Positions 35,299 to 43,757 of a DNA stretch of 57,433 bases are shown here, piece by piece (the stretch's first letter is position 1; each line of letters begins with the position of its first letter). Under the pieces are notes generated by a model. That model searched no databases. It was not told the DNA's origin and worked only from the letters and a program-made list of their open reading frames with translations. The DNA lies in contig CAYXGW010000024.1 in assembly GCA_964464595.1 (NCBI GenBank), positions 1 to 57,433 of the forward strand, written 5' to 3'. The translations under genes and the position numbers were made by a program. This DNA is from JADFJB01 sp964464595. GTDB taxonomy: Bacteria; Zhuqueibacterota; JdFR-76; DREG01.

Positions 35299-35859
35299 TT
35301 AAAAATCATCTCGAACTTTTATCTTATCAATCGGATAATTCTTAATTATTTCCTTCACAACTCCTTTATCTTCATTCATCCGAAAAAAATAGCTACCGAA
35401 TTCCCATTTCTCCGATTTATCTACATAGCCATGTTTGACGGGATTAAACCAAACATAATGAATCCGGGCATAATATGACTTTTTGTATGTGAGGCAAGTA
35501 TCCCAGTAATTAACCAAATTCTGCTAATATCTTTTAATTCAGGAATAGACTTGCTAAGCAAGATGGAAGAAAATTTGTGGATTGTTTGCATAATTTTATT
35601 GAGCTTGGCTGATTCTTCAGATGCATTTACGATAACATGATAATGATTATCTAGGATGACCCAATCTTCCACCCCAATTTTGATCGGAAAACCCTCTGGT
35701 GATTGACTGGATGAGTATCTCTTTGGCCTGTCTGAATCGAAGATAGTGTTGTTTTTTATAAGTAGCGGCAGTTATAAAGTATTTAGCATTTGGAACAAAT
35801 AAATGTGGAGGATTGTGAGGATAGGTTTTGTATTTAATATTTTGTTCGTCGTGTGCCAT
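35299..35859 (-). pseudogene. REP-associated tyrosine transposase (Y1/IS200-like), two frameshifts
   Basis: Three overlapping frames together give a full transposase. The first (from 35859) has PPHLFVPNAKYFITAATYKK, typical of TnpA_REP starts. The second has the HUH motif in WVILDNHYHVIV. The third has KKSYYARIHYVWFNPVKHGYV, with the catalytic Tyr region and the NPVKHG signature. Deleting one G from the GGGG run at 35672-35675 (minus strand) restores NWVEDWVILDNHYH; adding one base near 35520 restores IWxNYWDTC. RAYTs move or maintain REP hairpins by single-strand DNA cleavage. As given the gene is broken. Confidence 0.87.
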
Positions 35860-35913
35860 ACTCTTGTTGCTTTTTTGGAAAATATTTTTAGTAGAGTTAA
35901 TATGGAAGCATTT

Positions 35914-36008
35914 TGGAGTGCAGCATCAATGATGCTGCATGCCTTAGCAGAAGGCAATTAGTTTCTCAGAATCATGAAGTTATGCATCATCACTGTTGAT
36001 GCACTCCA
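35914..36008. repeat. 95-bp double-hairpin repeat (REP/BIME-like), right copy
   Basis: Same structure and orientation as the copy at 35192-35286, with identical TGGAGTGCAGCATC start and TGTTGATGCACTCCA end and differences in loops and the middle. No gene. Confidence 0.88.
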
Positions 36009-36062
36009 AAAATACACATTATACAAGTTACTATAATCTTATAATATCTTTCATAAAAAGAA

Positions 36063-36710
36063 TTACTTCTCAAGAAAAAGACCCCTAAATCCATATTCAT
36101 ATTTCTTAAAATCCAGCAACTTAAACCGAGGAAACAAATTTCTCAATTCAACATCCGTATAAACTGTAAGCGTTATCCCTTTCGTTGGGTTATTATTTTC
36201 TTCTATCTTCTTTATCTCCTCAGGAGTCATGTATGGATTAAAAAGGCAAAATAATAGACCCCCGTCTTTTAAAGATTCGATGATATTGGCTGTTGCAATT
36301 TCTAATTCGTCTTTTGAAATATTATCCAGGACTTTTGCTGCAAGGAGGCCATCAAACTTTTCATTAGGAAAAGGATTACCTGTAATTGGGCAACATTTGT
36401 ATTCGATTTGAACTCTGTCCTCAACTGCCCATCGCGAAGCAAACTCTATGGCATTCGATGAGAAATCATATCCTTTAACCTTAAAACCGGCTTTACACAA
36501 AAACATTGCCCAAATACCTATACCACAACCCACATCTAGTACGGATTTCACATTATGCATCTCGAAAAATTGTAAACAATCCTTCATATCTTCTGATGGC
36601 TGGACAGATTTCCATTCAGGCGGAACCTTTGAAAAAAGGTTGTTCCATATTTCCTGATCTTGAGGATTAAATTCTTCTTTTTCCGGATTTTCTATAATAC
36701 TTCCATCCAA
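36063..36710 (-). CDS. Class I SAM-dependent methyltransferase
   Basis: A 215-residue methyltransferase. The SAM-binding loop is SVLDVGCGIGIWAMFL, with the acidic end of strand 2 in VKGYDFSSNAIEFA; KFDGLLAAKVLDNI and LKDGGLLFCLFNPY mark motifs near strands 4 and 5. It resembles the Methyltransf_11/25 group without substrate-specific features. It is divergent from the hybrid kinase and follows the right RAYT repeat by 54 bp. The acceptor is unknown; small molecule or lipid are equally possible. Confidence 0.85.
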   Translation of the reverse strand: MDGSIIENPEKEEFNPQDQEIWNNLFSKVPPEWKSVQPSEDMKDCLQFFEMHNVKSVLDVGCGIGIWAMFLCKAGFKVKGYDFSSNAIEFASRWAVEDRVQIEYKCCPITGNPFPNEKFDGLLAAKVLDNISKDELEIATANIIESLKDGGLLFCLFNPYMTPEEIKKIEENNNPTKGITLTVYTDVELRNLFPRFKLLDFKKYEYGFRGLFLEK

Positions 36711-36930
36711 AAATTTATTTCTTTGACTACTTTATCTAAGGTTTCACGATACGGTTCATCTTGAGAAATGGTTTCATATTTATAGAAGATTTAAACCGCC
36801 AAGAATGCATTAATTGTCTTAATAATTTATGGTCTAATCTTTGCATAATTACTATTCCCATACAAATTAAAACCAACTTAAACCTAAATTTTCTTACAAA
36901 TTTGAGTAAGTGAAGGCAGATATTAACCAC

Positions 36931-36958
36931 TTGATCGATTAATTGCCATTTCTATATT
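36931..36958 (+). promoter_or_regulatory. Sigma70-type promoter for the hybrid kinase
   Basis: TTGATC at 36931-36936, a 16-bp spacer and TATATT at 36953-36958. The leader would be only about 16 bases, with GGAG at 36968-36971 before the ATG at 36981. Confidence 0.45.
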
Positions 36959-36980
36959 TTTGCACCCGGAGAACCCAAGG

Positions 36981-39980
36981 ATGAATTACGACAAAATGAC
37001 CAAATCTGAGTTGATTACTGAACTCAAATCTATGCAATCCAGAGATACAAAACAAGACAGTAAAGGAACGGAAAAAGCATTGCATGAAAGCGAAGAAAGA
37101 TTTCGCAGGTTGTCAGAAGCTTCTTTCGAGGGGATCGTTATTATCGATAATGACAAAATAATGGAAACTAACCAACAACTGGCGGATATGTTGGGTTACG
37201 AGCTTAACGAACTCATTGGGATGCCAGCTATGAATTTTGTTCCTCCTGAATGCCGTGAACTTGTACTCAAAAATATGAATTCAGGATTTGAAGACCCCTA
37301 TGAGGCTCTGGCTTTGCGCAAAGATGGAACAACATTACCTGTTGAAATCCATGGCAGGACGATCCAATATAAGAACAAAACAATTAGGGTTACAGCCTTA
37401 AATGATTTGTTAAAGCGCAAACAGGCTGAGGAGGAATTGAAAAGCAGCAAGCATTTTATTGAAAGAATTGTCCGGGCTTCACCAAATTTTGTTTATGTAA
37501 TTGATATCATTAACCACAAGTATTTATTTGTCAACGATGCCTATGAGCAGGTTTTAGGTTATAGTAAGGAAAGGGTTTTATCAGATGATGGCCTAAATTT
37601 TATTCAATCTAAAATTCATCCTGATGATCTACTACAAATACTGGAGCAACAGACTAAAATTATCGAGGGTTTAAACAAACCGTCTCAATTGATTCATGAA
37701 GATAAGGTTTATGAATTTGAATATAGAATTAAAGATGCAAACGAAAATTGGCACTGGTTCCATTCAAATGGAGTTGTTTTCGATACCACTCCGGAAGGTA
37801 AGATTATCGAGATTTTGGGAATTGCATTTGATATCACAGATCGCAAGGAAATGGATAAGGAACTAATCGAAAGCGAGAAAAAGTATCGCTCAATATTTGA
37901 AAATGTGCAAGATGTATATTACCTAACTGAGTATGAAGGTAGTTTAACAGAGATTAGTCCTTCTATTGAGAAGTATTCAGGCTATACAAGGGAAGAATTA
38001 ATCGGCAAACCATTGGAACAATTCTATGCTGTTTCTAATGACTATGTAAAGCTATATAAAGCCCTTGAAAAAAAAGGAGAAGTCAACGATTTTGAGATTC
38101 GGATGAGGAAAAAAAATGGGCAAATGGTTTATTTATCTGTAAATGCCCACCTTCTCTATAACTCAGCTAAAAATCCGGTAGGAAGTGAGGGTTCGTTAAG
38201 AGATATCACCGATCGTAAACTATCAGAAAAAAAATTGAAGGAAGCAAAGACAAAACTTGAAAAAACCAATAAAGAACTTCAGCAAGCCAATGAACACCTT
38301 ATTAATACGACCGCCTGGGCAAAGGAAATGGCTATTAAAGCTGAAGTAGCAAGTGCTGCAAAGAGTGAATTTCTAGCTAATATGAGCCACGAAATTCGTA
38401 CTCCCATGAATGGGATTATTGGTATGACGGACCTTTTGTTAGAAACCGAACTTACTGTTGAGCAAACAGAATTTGCCCAAATCGTGTCATCCTGTGGGTA
38501 CTCCCTGTTGAAGCTAATTAATGATGTTCTTGACTTTTCTAAGATTGAAGCTGGTAAACTTGAAATCGAAACAATTAACTTTGATCTATTAAATACAACC
38601 CAGGGTGCTGTAAAGATGCTGAAATCCGAAGCCATTGAAAAAGGCTTGGAAATGGCCCTTGTTGTAAATGATAACGTTCCAACTCAACTTCGAGGTGATC
38701 CCGGAAGACTGCGCCAAATATTGGTCAATTACATTAGCAATGCAATCAAATTTACAGACAAGGGAAAAATCGAAGTACGGGTGGAATTAAAAAAGGAAAG
38801 CGATTTATTAGCTTATATTCGTTTCTCAATTAGTGATACGGGTATCGGTATATCAAAAGAACAGGAACGCTCACTTTTTGATAAGTTTACCCAGGCAAAT
38901 AGTACCATAACTCGCAAGTATGGTGGTACAGGATTGGGATTGGCAATCTGCAAACAATTGTCTGAAATAATGGGAGGAGAAGTTGGAGTAATAAGTGAAG
39001 AGGGTAAGGGTTCAACTTTTTGGTCCATAGTGGTTTTGGAAAAACAGCCCATAAATGTTAGCATCAAAAATATTCCGCAGATTGATGTTCGGGATCATCG
39101 AATACTAATTGTGGATAATAGCAAAGAAAGTAGGAAATTATTAAATAAAACATTATCCTCGCTGAGATGTTGGGTACAAGAGACCGTTGCTGGTAAGTCA
39201 GCTCTTGAAATTCTTCAGCAAAGTGTTAGAATGGAAAATCCGTTTGATATTATCTTAATTGATTCTCAGTTGCCGGACATAAGCGGAGCAGAGCTAGGCC
39301 GCAATATTAAAACAGATCCAAAATTGCATGATATATTCATGGTGCTGCTTACAGGATCAGGATTTAAAGGGGAAGCTCAAAAGATGAAGGCAATTGGATT
39401 CGCAGGTTATCTTTCCAAACCGATTAATAAATCAAACCTTATTGATTGTCTGGAAACAGTGCTTGGAATTAAAGAAAGAAATGAGAAAAATGCAGAATTA
39501 GTTACTCGCCATACCCTCGAAGAAAGTCGAAAAAAAAGAGGCCTACAGATTCTAATAGCAGAGGACAATAAGGTAAACCAAAAATTAGTCCAACGATTTC
39601 TTGAAAAAATGGGACATAAAGTTGATATTGCTGGTAATGGCAAAGAAGCTATTGATTCCCTGAACCGAAATTCTTATGAACTAATCTTAATGGACTGCAA
39701 TATGCCTGAAATGGATGGATTCGAAGCCACAGCCTGCATTAGAAATACATATTCCGATTTCAAAAATATACCCATTATAGCGCTTACCGGAAATGCATTG
39801 AAAGGAGACCGTGAGCGATGTCTGGCAGCCGGAATGGATGGTTATGTTTCCAAGCCTGTTCAACGTAATGAGTTATTTGATGAGATTGAACGCTTGGCGA
39901 GTAAACCATTGATACATGAATTGGTTGAAGAAGATAACAATGGTAGCAATGAGGAAGAAGCGACAAATGTGATTCATTGA
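36981..39980 (+). CDS. Hybrid sensor histidine kinase: three PAS, HisKA, HATPase, two receiver domains
   Basis: A 999-residue cytosolic kinase with no membrane helix. Three PAS domains occupy about 38-150, 155-290 and 295-415 (each ends in DITDRK-like linkers), then a coiled coil (415-460). HisKA follows with His470 in NMSHEIRTPMNG, HATPase_c (570-690, with NAIKFT, DTGIGI and GGTGLGLAI), and two receivers with phosphoacceptors Asp761 (IILIDSQLP) and Asp905 (LILMDCNMP). The first receiver is divergent in its acidic pocket (IVDNSKES). A TTG at 36960 is in frame, but ATG at 36981 has GGAG 9 bases upstream. It has no output domain, so phosphate must pass to another protein. The PAS ligands are unknown. 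Confidence 0.94.
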   Translation: MNYDKMTKSELITELKSMQSRDTKQDSKGTEKALHESEERFRRLSEASFEGIVIIDNDKIMETNQQLADMLGYELNELIGMPAMNFVPPECRELVLKNMNSGFEDPYEALALRKDGTTLPVEIHGRTIQYKNKTIRVTALNDLLKRKQAEEELKSSKHFIERIVRASPNFVYVIDIINHKYLFVNDAYEQVLGYSKERVLSDDGLNFIQSKIHPDDLLQILEQQTKIIEGLNKPSQLIHEDKVYEFEYRIKDANENWHWFHSNGVVFDTTPEGKIIEILGIAFDITDRKEMDKELIESEKKYRSIFENVQDVYYLTEYEGSLTEISPSIEKYSGYTREELIGKPLEQFYAVSNDYVKLYKALEKKGEVNDFEIRMRKKNGQMVYLSVNAHLLYNSAKNPVGSEGSLRDITDRKLSEKKLKEAKTKLEKTNKELQQANEHLINTTAWAKEMAIKAEVASAAKSEFLANMSHEIRTPMNGIIGMTDLLLETELTVEQTEFAQIVSSCGYSLLKLINDVLDFSKIEAGKLEIETINFDLLNTTQGAVKMLKSEAIEKGLEMALVVNDNVPTQLRGDPGRLRQILVNYISNAIKFTDKGKIEVRVELKKESDLLAYIRFSISDTGIGISKEQERSLFDKFTQANSTITRKYGGTGLGLAICKQLSEIMGGEVGVISEEGKGSTFWSIVVLEKQPINVSIKNIPQIDVRDHRILIVDNSKESRKLLNKTLSSLRCWVQETVAGKSALEILQQSVRMENPFDIILIDSQLPDISGAELGRNIKTDPKLHDIFMVLLTGSGFKGEAQKMKAIGFAGYLSKPINKSNLIDCLETVLGIKERNEKNAELVTRHTLEESRKKRGLQILIAEDNKVNQKLVQRFLEKMGHKVDIAGNGKEAIDSLNRNSYELILMDCNMPEMDGFEATACIRNTYSDFKNIPIIALTGNALKGDRERCLAAGMDGYVSKPVQRNELFDEIERLASKPLIHELVEEDNNGSNEEEATNVIH

Positions 39981-40071
39981 AGAAACATAACCCCTTTCAA
40001 ACCGAGAATCTCTATAACTTTGCTAACTGAATAATTCAACAAAGAAATTACACCAAAAAATAAAACAACTG

Positions 40072-41061
40072 TCAGTGTGTTCTGTTGATAACGGATTCTA
40101 AAAAATACTCAAGCACCAACCGGCCTTCGCTTTTCTCAATTTGATCCAAGCTTTTTCGGGCAAGATTAAAATGTTTGTCCAGCATTTGTGAAGACAACGA
40201 CAAAGTACCAGCCTTTTGAAAAACATCTTTAATCAAAAGGACATCTTTTGTATCCACTTCCGGTTTGGCAAAAATTTCCTCAATAACTTCACGGTCAGAA
40301 TGAGAAGCTTCATTTCTGGCATGGATTAACAACATAGTTTTCTTTTTTTGCCGGATATCACTGCCCCAGGTTTTGCCCGTAAGTTCTTCCTTAACCATCA
40401 CATCCAAAAGATCATCCTGGATTTGAAATCCAATCCCCAGGTTTAATCCAAATGATCTTAATTCAGAGATCGTTTTTTCCGTACCTCCACCAATAATCGC
40501 GCCTAATTCGGCACACATTGTAAACAAGCTTGCCGTTTTTTTCTTGATCATTTTAAAATAATCGTCTAACGATACATCTTCCTCCGATTCGAACTCTTTA
40601 TCAAAAGCCTGGCCTTCACAAACTTCCAACAGTGTTTTTGAAAAAAGAGAACCAAGGCGACTTAAATCGTTACAATGGGTTCGAAGCAAATAATTATAAG
40701 CAAGAGCTATCAATCCATCTCCAGCCAATATGGCAACATTTACATCCCATTTTTTGTGGACTGTCTTTCGCCCACGGCGGGTATCATCTTGGTCCATAAC
40801 GTCATCATGTATCAGGGTAAAGTTGTGCAATAATTCTACAGCTATTGCAGCATCCAAACCATCTTTCCATTTGCCGCCTGCAGCTTCACACGCAAGCAAC
40901 AAAAGAATAGGCCGGAGTCTTTTACCACCGGCTGCCATCATATACCGCATAGGTTCATACAAGGTAAACGGAAATTCTTTGCTCATGGTCTGAGCCAGGT
41001 AAGTATTGATTTCGTTACGAATGAACGTTAGTTTTGACTCGAAATTATTAGAAGTAACCAT
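40072..41061 (-). CDS. Polyprenyl diphosphate synthase (IspA/IspB type)
   Basis: A 329-residue trans-isoprenyl diphosphate synthase that elongates allylic diphosphates with IPP. The first Asp-rich motif is DDVMDQDDTRRG (DDxxxxD type) and the second is FQIQDDLLDVM. GGKRLRPIL (IPP-binding) and the KKKTASLF segment are also seen. Product length (geranylgeranyl to octaprenyl) cannot be read with confidence. With menaquinone genes in the same window it may supply the quinone side chain or undecaprenyl precursors. The gene is convergent with the hybrid kinase. Confidence 0.9.
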   Translation of the reverse strand: MVTSNNFESKLTFIRNEINTYLAQTMSKEFPFTLYEPMRYMMAAGGKRLRPILLLLACEAAGGKWKDGLDAAIAVELLHNFTLIHDDVMDQDDTRRGRKTVHKKWDVNVAILAGDGLIALAYNYLLRTHCNDLSRLGSLFSKTLLEVCEGQAFDKEFESEEDVSLDDYFKMIKKKTASLFTMCAELGAIIGGGTEKTISELRSFGLNLGIGFQIQDDLLDVMVKEELTGKTWGSDIRQKKKTMLLIHARNEASHSDREVIEEIFAKPEVDTKDVLLIKDVFQKAGTLSLSSQMLDKHFNLARKSLDQIEKSEGRLVLEYFLESVINRTH

Positions 41062-41202
41062 TAGTAATTTGAAAATTTAAATTATTCAAAGGCAATCCGG
41101 TTTTCTCACAAACCTTAAGGCAAATAAATTACAAATGATTTAGGTAAAAAACTAGAATAAATTAAGGACAGGAGATTAAGAAAAAATTCCCTGAAATGAA
41201 AA

Positions 41203-42420
41203 CTACTCGTAGCCCAATGCCTCAATTGGATTTAGTTTGCTTGCTTTTAAAGCCGGATATATGCCAAAAAATAATCCAACTGCAGCCGAAAACAAAAATA
41301 CAAGCAAAGCTACGCCGACCGGAACAGTCGCTGGCCAATTAATAACCATCCCCAATATATTTCCGATACCCACTCCCAAAATAACTCCAATAATTCCGCC
41401 TACTCCACTAAGAATGATGGACTCCGTTATGAATTGTCCCATTATTTCCCTTCGCGAGGCGCCAACCGCTTTTCGAATGCCAATTTCTTTGGTGCGTTCC
41501 GTAACTGAGACAAGCATAATATTCATGATTCCTATACCGCCGACCAAAAAAGCCATCCCGACAATTAACAAAGTGCCTCTGAAAAAATTTTGAGTTATGT
41601 TATTATATGTTTCGAGCAGGGAATCTTTGGTTAATATTTCAAAATCATTGTCTTTGCCGGGAGATACCTTTCGTTCTGCACGCAGAATACCCGTTACTTG
41701 ATCGATTGCTGCAACCATTCTTTTTGGATTTTTAGCTTTTACAGCAAATTCAACCGATCTCTTCTTACCAAAGTATTTCTCAAATGTTGTTATAGGAAGA
41801 ACGACGTAATTATCTTGACTTTGACCAATTACTTGTCCTTTTTCTTCAAAAATACCCGTTACGGTGAACCTTCTTCCTTCCAGTCTAACTTCTCGCCCGA
41901 TTGGATCTGTAAACGGGAATAGTTTCTCCACAACATCCTGGCCCAGTGCACAAACATTGGAGCGCCGTTGAACATCTTGAGCAGTTAAGAACCGGCCATC
42001 TTCAACATAGTAAGAATTAGCCACTTGCCAAAATTCATTAGCGCCATAAAATATTACATCCGGGTTGGTTTTTTTGTCTTTATTTTTGACTACACCGAAT
42101 AAATACACTGTCGGAGAAACAATAGAGACCAAAGTTGCTTTATTTTCAACTGCCTTAACCTGGGCAAACGTTATATTTTTACGATTTCGGTATTTTTCAT
42201 CATGCGGGTTAGAGAAGGCTCCGAATTTCTGAACATAAAAAGTTCCAGCTCCTAACACTGAAAGTTCCTCTTCGACAGATTGATTTAAACCTGAAATTAA
42301 AGTTTGTATACCGATTATCGCACTTACACCTATGATAATTCCAAGCATGGTAAGAAATGCACGAAATTTATTTGCGCGAATCGATTCCAGCGCCATGAAA
42401 GTGCTTTCACGAATATCCAT
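41203..42420 (-). CDS. MacB/FtsX-type ABC transporter permease
   Basis: A 405-residue membrane protein with the MacB_PCD/FtsX architecture: an N-terminal helix (RAFLTMLGIIIGVSAIIGIQ), a periplasmic domain (about 45-270) and three C-terminal helices with the signature VGGIGIMNIMLVSVTERTKEIG and RKAVGAS. Such permeases work with a separate ATPase in export or outer-membrane lipid handling, by mechanotransmission. No ATPase gene is adjacent. It lies 116 bp downstream of the IscR-like regulator on the same strand, so co-transcription is possible but unproven. Confidence 0.9.
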   Translation of the reverse strand: MDIRESTFMALESIRANKFRAFLTMLGIIIGVSAIIGIQTLISGLNQSVEEELSVLGAGTFYVQKFGAFSNPHDEKYRNRKNITFAQVKAVENKATLVSIVSPTVYLFGVVKNKDKKTNPDVIFYGANEFWQVANSYYVEDGRFLTAQDVQRRSNVCALGQDVVEKLFPFTDPIGREVRLEGRRFTVTGIFEEKGQVIGQSQDNYVVLPITTFEKYFGKKRSVEFAVKAKNPKRMVAAIDQVTGILRAERKVSPGKDNDFEILTKDSLLETYNNITQNFFRGTLLIVGMAFLVGGIGIMNIMLVSVTERTKEIGIRKAVGASRREIMGQFITESIILSGVGGIIGVILGVGIGNILGMVINWPATVPVGVALLVFLFSAAVGLFFGIYPALKASKLNPIEALGYE

Positions 42421-42536
42421 TTATGACCTTAATATTGTTAGTAGATATTAATTCAAATTATTAAAAGTAAATCAACTACGCAAAAATCCCAACTGGGGTT
42501 GCTCTCTAATAAAAATTATTTAGATCATTGCATATT

Positions 42537-42977
42537 TTAAGATTTGACGACTGCTATAGGTAATTCCAATTCTGACAAAAGAATTTCGCCTAAAGTAATA
42601 TTATCGAGAAATATTTTCAACTGATGATTAATCTTCAAAAGCGGTGAACGAATATTGCAACAATCAATCAAATAGCAATTGTCCTCATTATCTGATGCAC
42701 ATTGAACCAAGTCGTATTCTCCCTCAAGATAGGTTATAAATTTAGCAAGGGAGATTTCATGTAGGGAGCAGGTTAAAATATATCCACCACGAGGGCCTTG
42801 CACGGATCTTATGATTCCTGCACGAGTTAATTTCTGGAGAACTTTAGCCAGCAATTCTTTCGGTATATGTGCACATTCTGCAATTTCTTTAGCGTTATAA
42901 ATATAGTCTTTCGATTTGCAGCTTATGTGCTTGAGCGCGATTAAACCATATTCGACCTTTTTTGTTAAGCGCAGCAT
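42537..42977 (-). CDS. IscR-like Rrf2 family transcriptional regulator
   Basis: A 146-residue Rrf2 regulator. The winged helix includes KKVEYGLIALKHI, AKEIAECAHIPKELLAKVLQ and GPRGGYIL, the Rrf2 signature. A cluster-binding loop holds Cys93, Cys101 and the pair Cys106-Cys107, close in spacing to the three cysteines that hold [2Fe-2S] in IscR. It should sense Fe-S status. It is the third gene after an IscA-like protein and a DUF2480 protein, with short gaps, so it probably controls its own operon via the inverted repeat at 43687-43713. Confidence 0.92.
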   Translation of the reverse strand: MLRLTKKVEYGLIALKHISCKSKDYIYNAKEIAECAHIPKELLAKVLQKLTRAGIIRSVQGPRGGYILTCSLHEISLAKFITYLEGEYDLVQCASDNEDNCYLIDCCNIRSPLLKINHQLKIFLDNITLGEILLSELELPIAVVKS

Positions 42978-43006
42978 TTTAATAATTTAGTTATTGATAA
43001 AATAAA

Positions 43007-43285
43007 CTATTTGGAATTCTTTTTGTACACTAAAACCGCACTGCATGGTTCACCCCAAAAAATACGGCTTGCATAGGGTGCCAGGTGTGCAACTAAGGAT
43101 AAATAAGCCCATGTTGGTACGGGCACATTATCGCAGCCCTTGATGACAACTTTTTTATCTTCATAGGAAATCCAATCAAACCCGTCTACCTTCTCACGAA
43201 AACTTCTTTCACGAATAATTCCACCGTCAAAAAATTCAGCGATATCAATGGTTTGAGTTTTGGGAACTGAGCCGACTTTTTGCAT
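43007..43285 (-). CDS. DUF2480-like protein
   Basis: A 92-residue protein resembling the C-terminal part of DUF2480 proteins, a Bacteroidota/Chlorobiota-type family: GGIIRERSFREKVDGFDW, then VVIKGCDNVPVPTWAYLSLVAH and a final YASRIFWGEPC stretch. Typical members are longer (about 160 residues), so this is a short form, though the start context is normal and no missing N-terminal frame was seen. Function is unknown; its place between IscA and the IscR-like gene points to Fe-S assembly or repair. Confidence 0.75.
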   Translation of the reverse strand: MQKVGSVPKTQTIDIAEFFDGGIIRERSFREKVDGFDWISYEDKKVVIKGCDNVPVPTWAYLSLVAHLAPYASRIFWGEPCSAVLVYKKNSK

Positions 43286-43297
43286 TTAATCTCCGGG

Positions 43298-43621
43298 TTA
43301 CGCAGAAAAAGATTGTCCGCAACCGCATGTTCTGGTTGCATTTGGGTTATTAAATACAAATCCTGTCCCATTCAATCCATCCGAAAACTCAAGGACAGTC
43401 CCGCTTAAATAAAGTGTGCTTCCCAGATCAACAAACAGTTGAATTCCATTGTCTTCCAATTTCATGTCGCTTTCTTCTGGTTTGGGGACCAAATCCATAT
43501 AATAGCTCAATCCGGAACATCCTCCACCTTTAACAGCTATCTTTATACCATGGCCTTCTTTGCCTTCTGATTTCATTATTCGCTTGAGTTCATCACGGGC
43601 TTTGTCGGAAATTGTTATCAT
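43298..43621 (-). CDS. IscA/SufA/ErpA-type Fe-S assembly (HesB) protein
   Basis: A 107-residue A-type carrier that accepts and delivers Fe-S clusters. The three invariant cysteines are present: Cys35 in VKGGGCSGLSY, and Cys99 and Cys101 in TCGCGQSF. Length and start are normal. It heads an operon with the DUF2480-like protein and the IscR-like regulator, behind a clear promoter. Whether it serves a SUF or ISC pathway is not visible, so no symbol is given. Fe-S targets in the window include IspH, HemW and the radical SAM proteins. Confidence 0.93.
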   Translation of the reverse strand: MITISDKARDELKRIMKSEGKEGHGIKIAVKGGGCSGLSYYMDLVPKPEESDMKLEDNGIQLFVDLGSTLYLSGTVLEFSDGLNGTGFVFNNPNATRTCGCGQSFSA

Positions 43622-43664
43622 GTTTTTTCCTTCTAAAATAAATCAGACTAAAAAATTCGTATAT

Positions 43665-43713
43665 AACATATTAAATATTTGAAATAATGTCAAGTTCCAG
43701 AATATATTGACAT
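43665..43713 (-). promoter_or_regulatory. Promoter and operator-like inverted repeat upstream of the IscA operon
   Basis: On the minus strand TTGACA (43693-43688), a 17-bp spacer and TATGTT (43670-43665). A perfect 7-bp inverted repeat ATGTCAA/TTGACAT (43687-43693 and 43707-43713, 13-base spacer) covers the -35 box, which suits binding by the downstream IscR-like repressor. Confidence 0.6.
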
Positions 43714-43757
43714 CATTTTATTAAAACTAATTGGTTCATGGTTTTATTCATCAAAAT

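Larger units (their letters stand above)
35192..36008 (-). mobile_element. RAYT (REP-associated tyrosine transposase) element, decayed
   Basis: An 817-bp unit made of a 95-bp palindromic repeat, a frameshifted REP-associated transposase gene and a second 95-bp repeat in the same orientation. This is the classical layout of a RAYT gene flanked by its cognate REP sequences. It lies between the P5C dehydrogenase terminator and a methyltransferase gene and interrupts neither. Confidence 0.85.

Noticed and set aside
36736..36930. A 64-residue minus-strand frame upstream of the methyltransferase
   Set aside because: No domain, odd composition and no Shine-Dalgarno; a second frame there (36711-36810) reads slightly better but is only about 30 codons and has no start.
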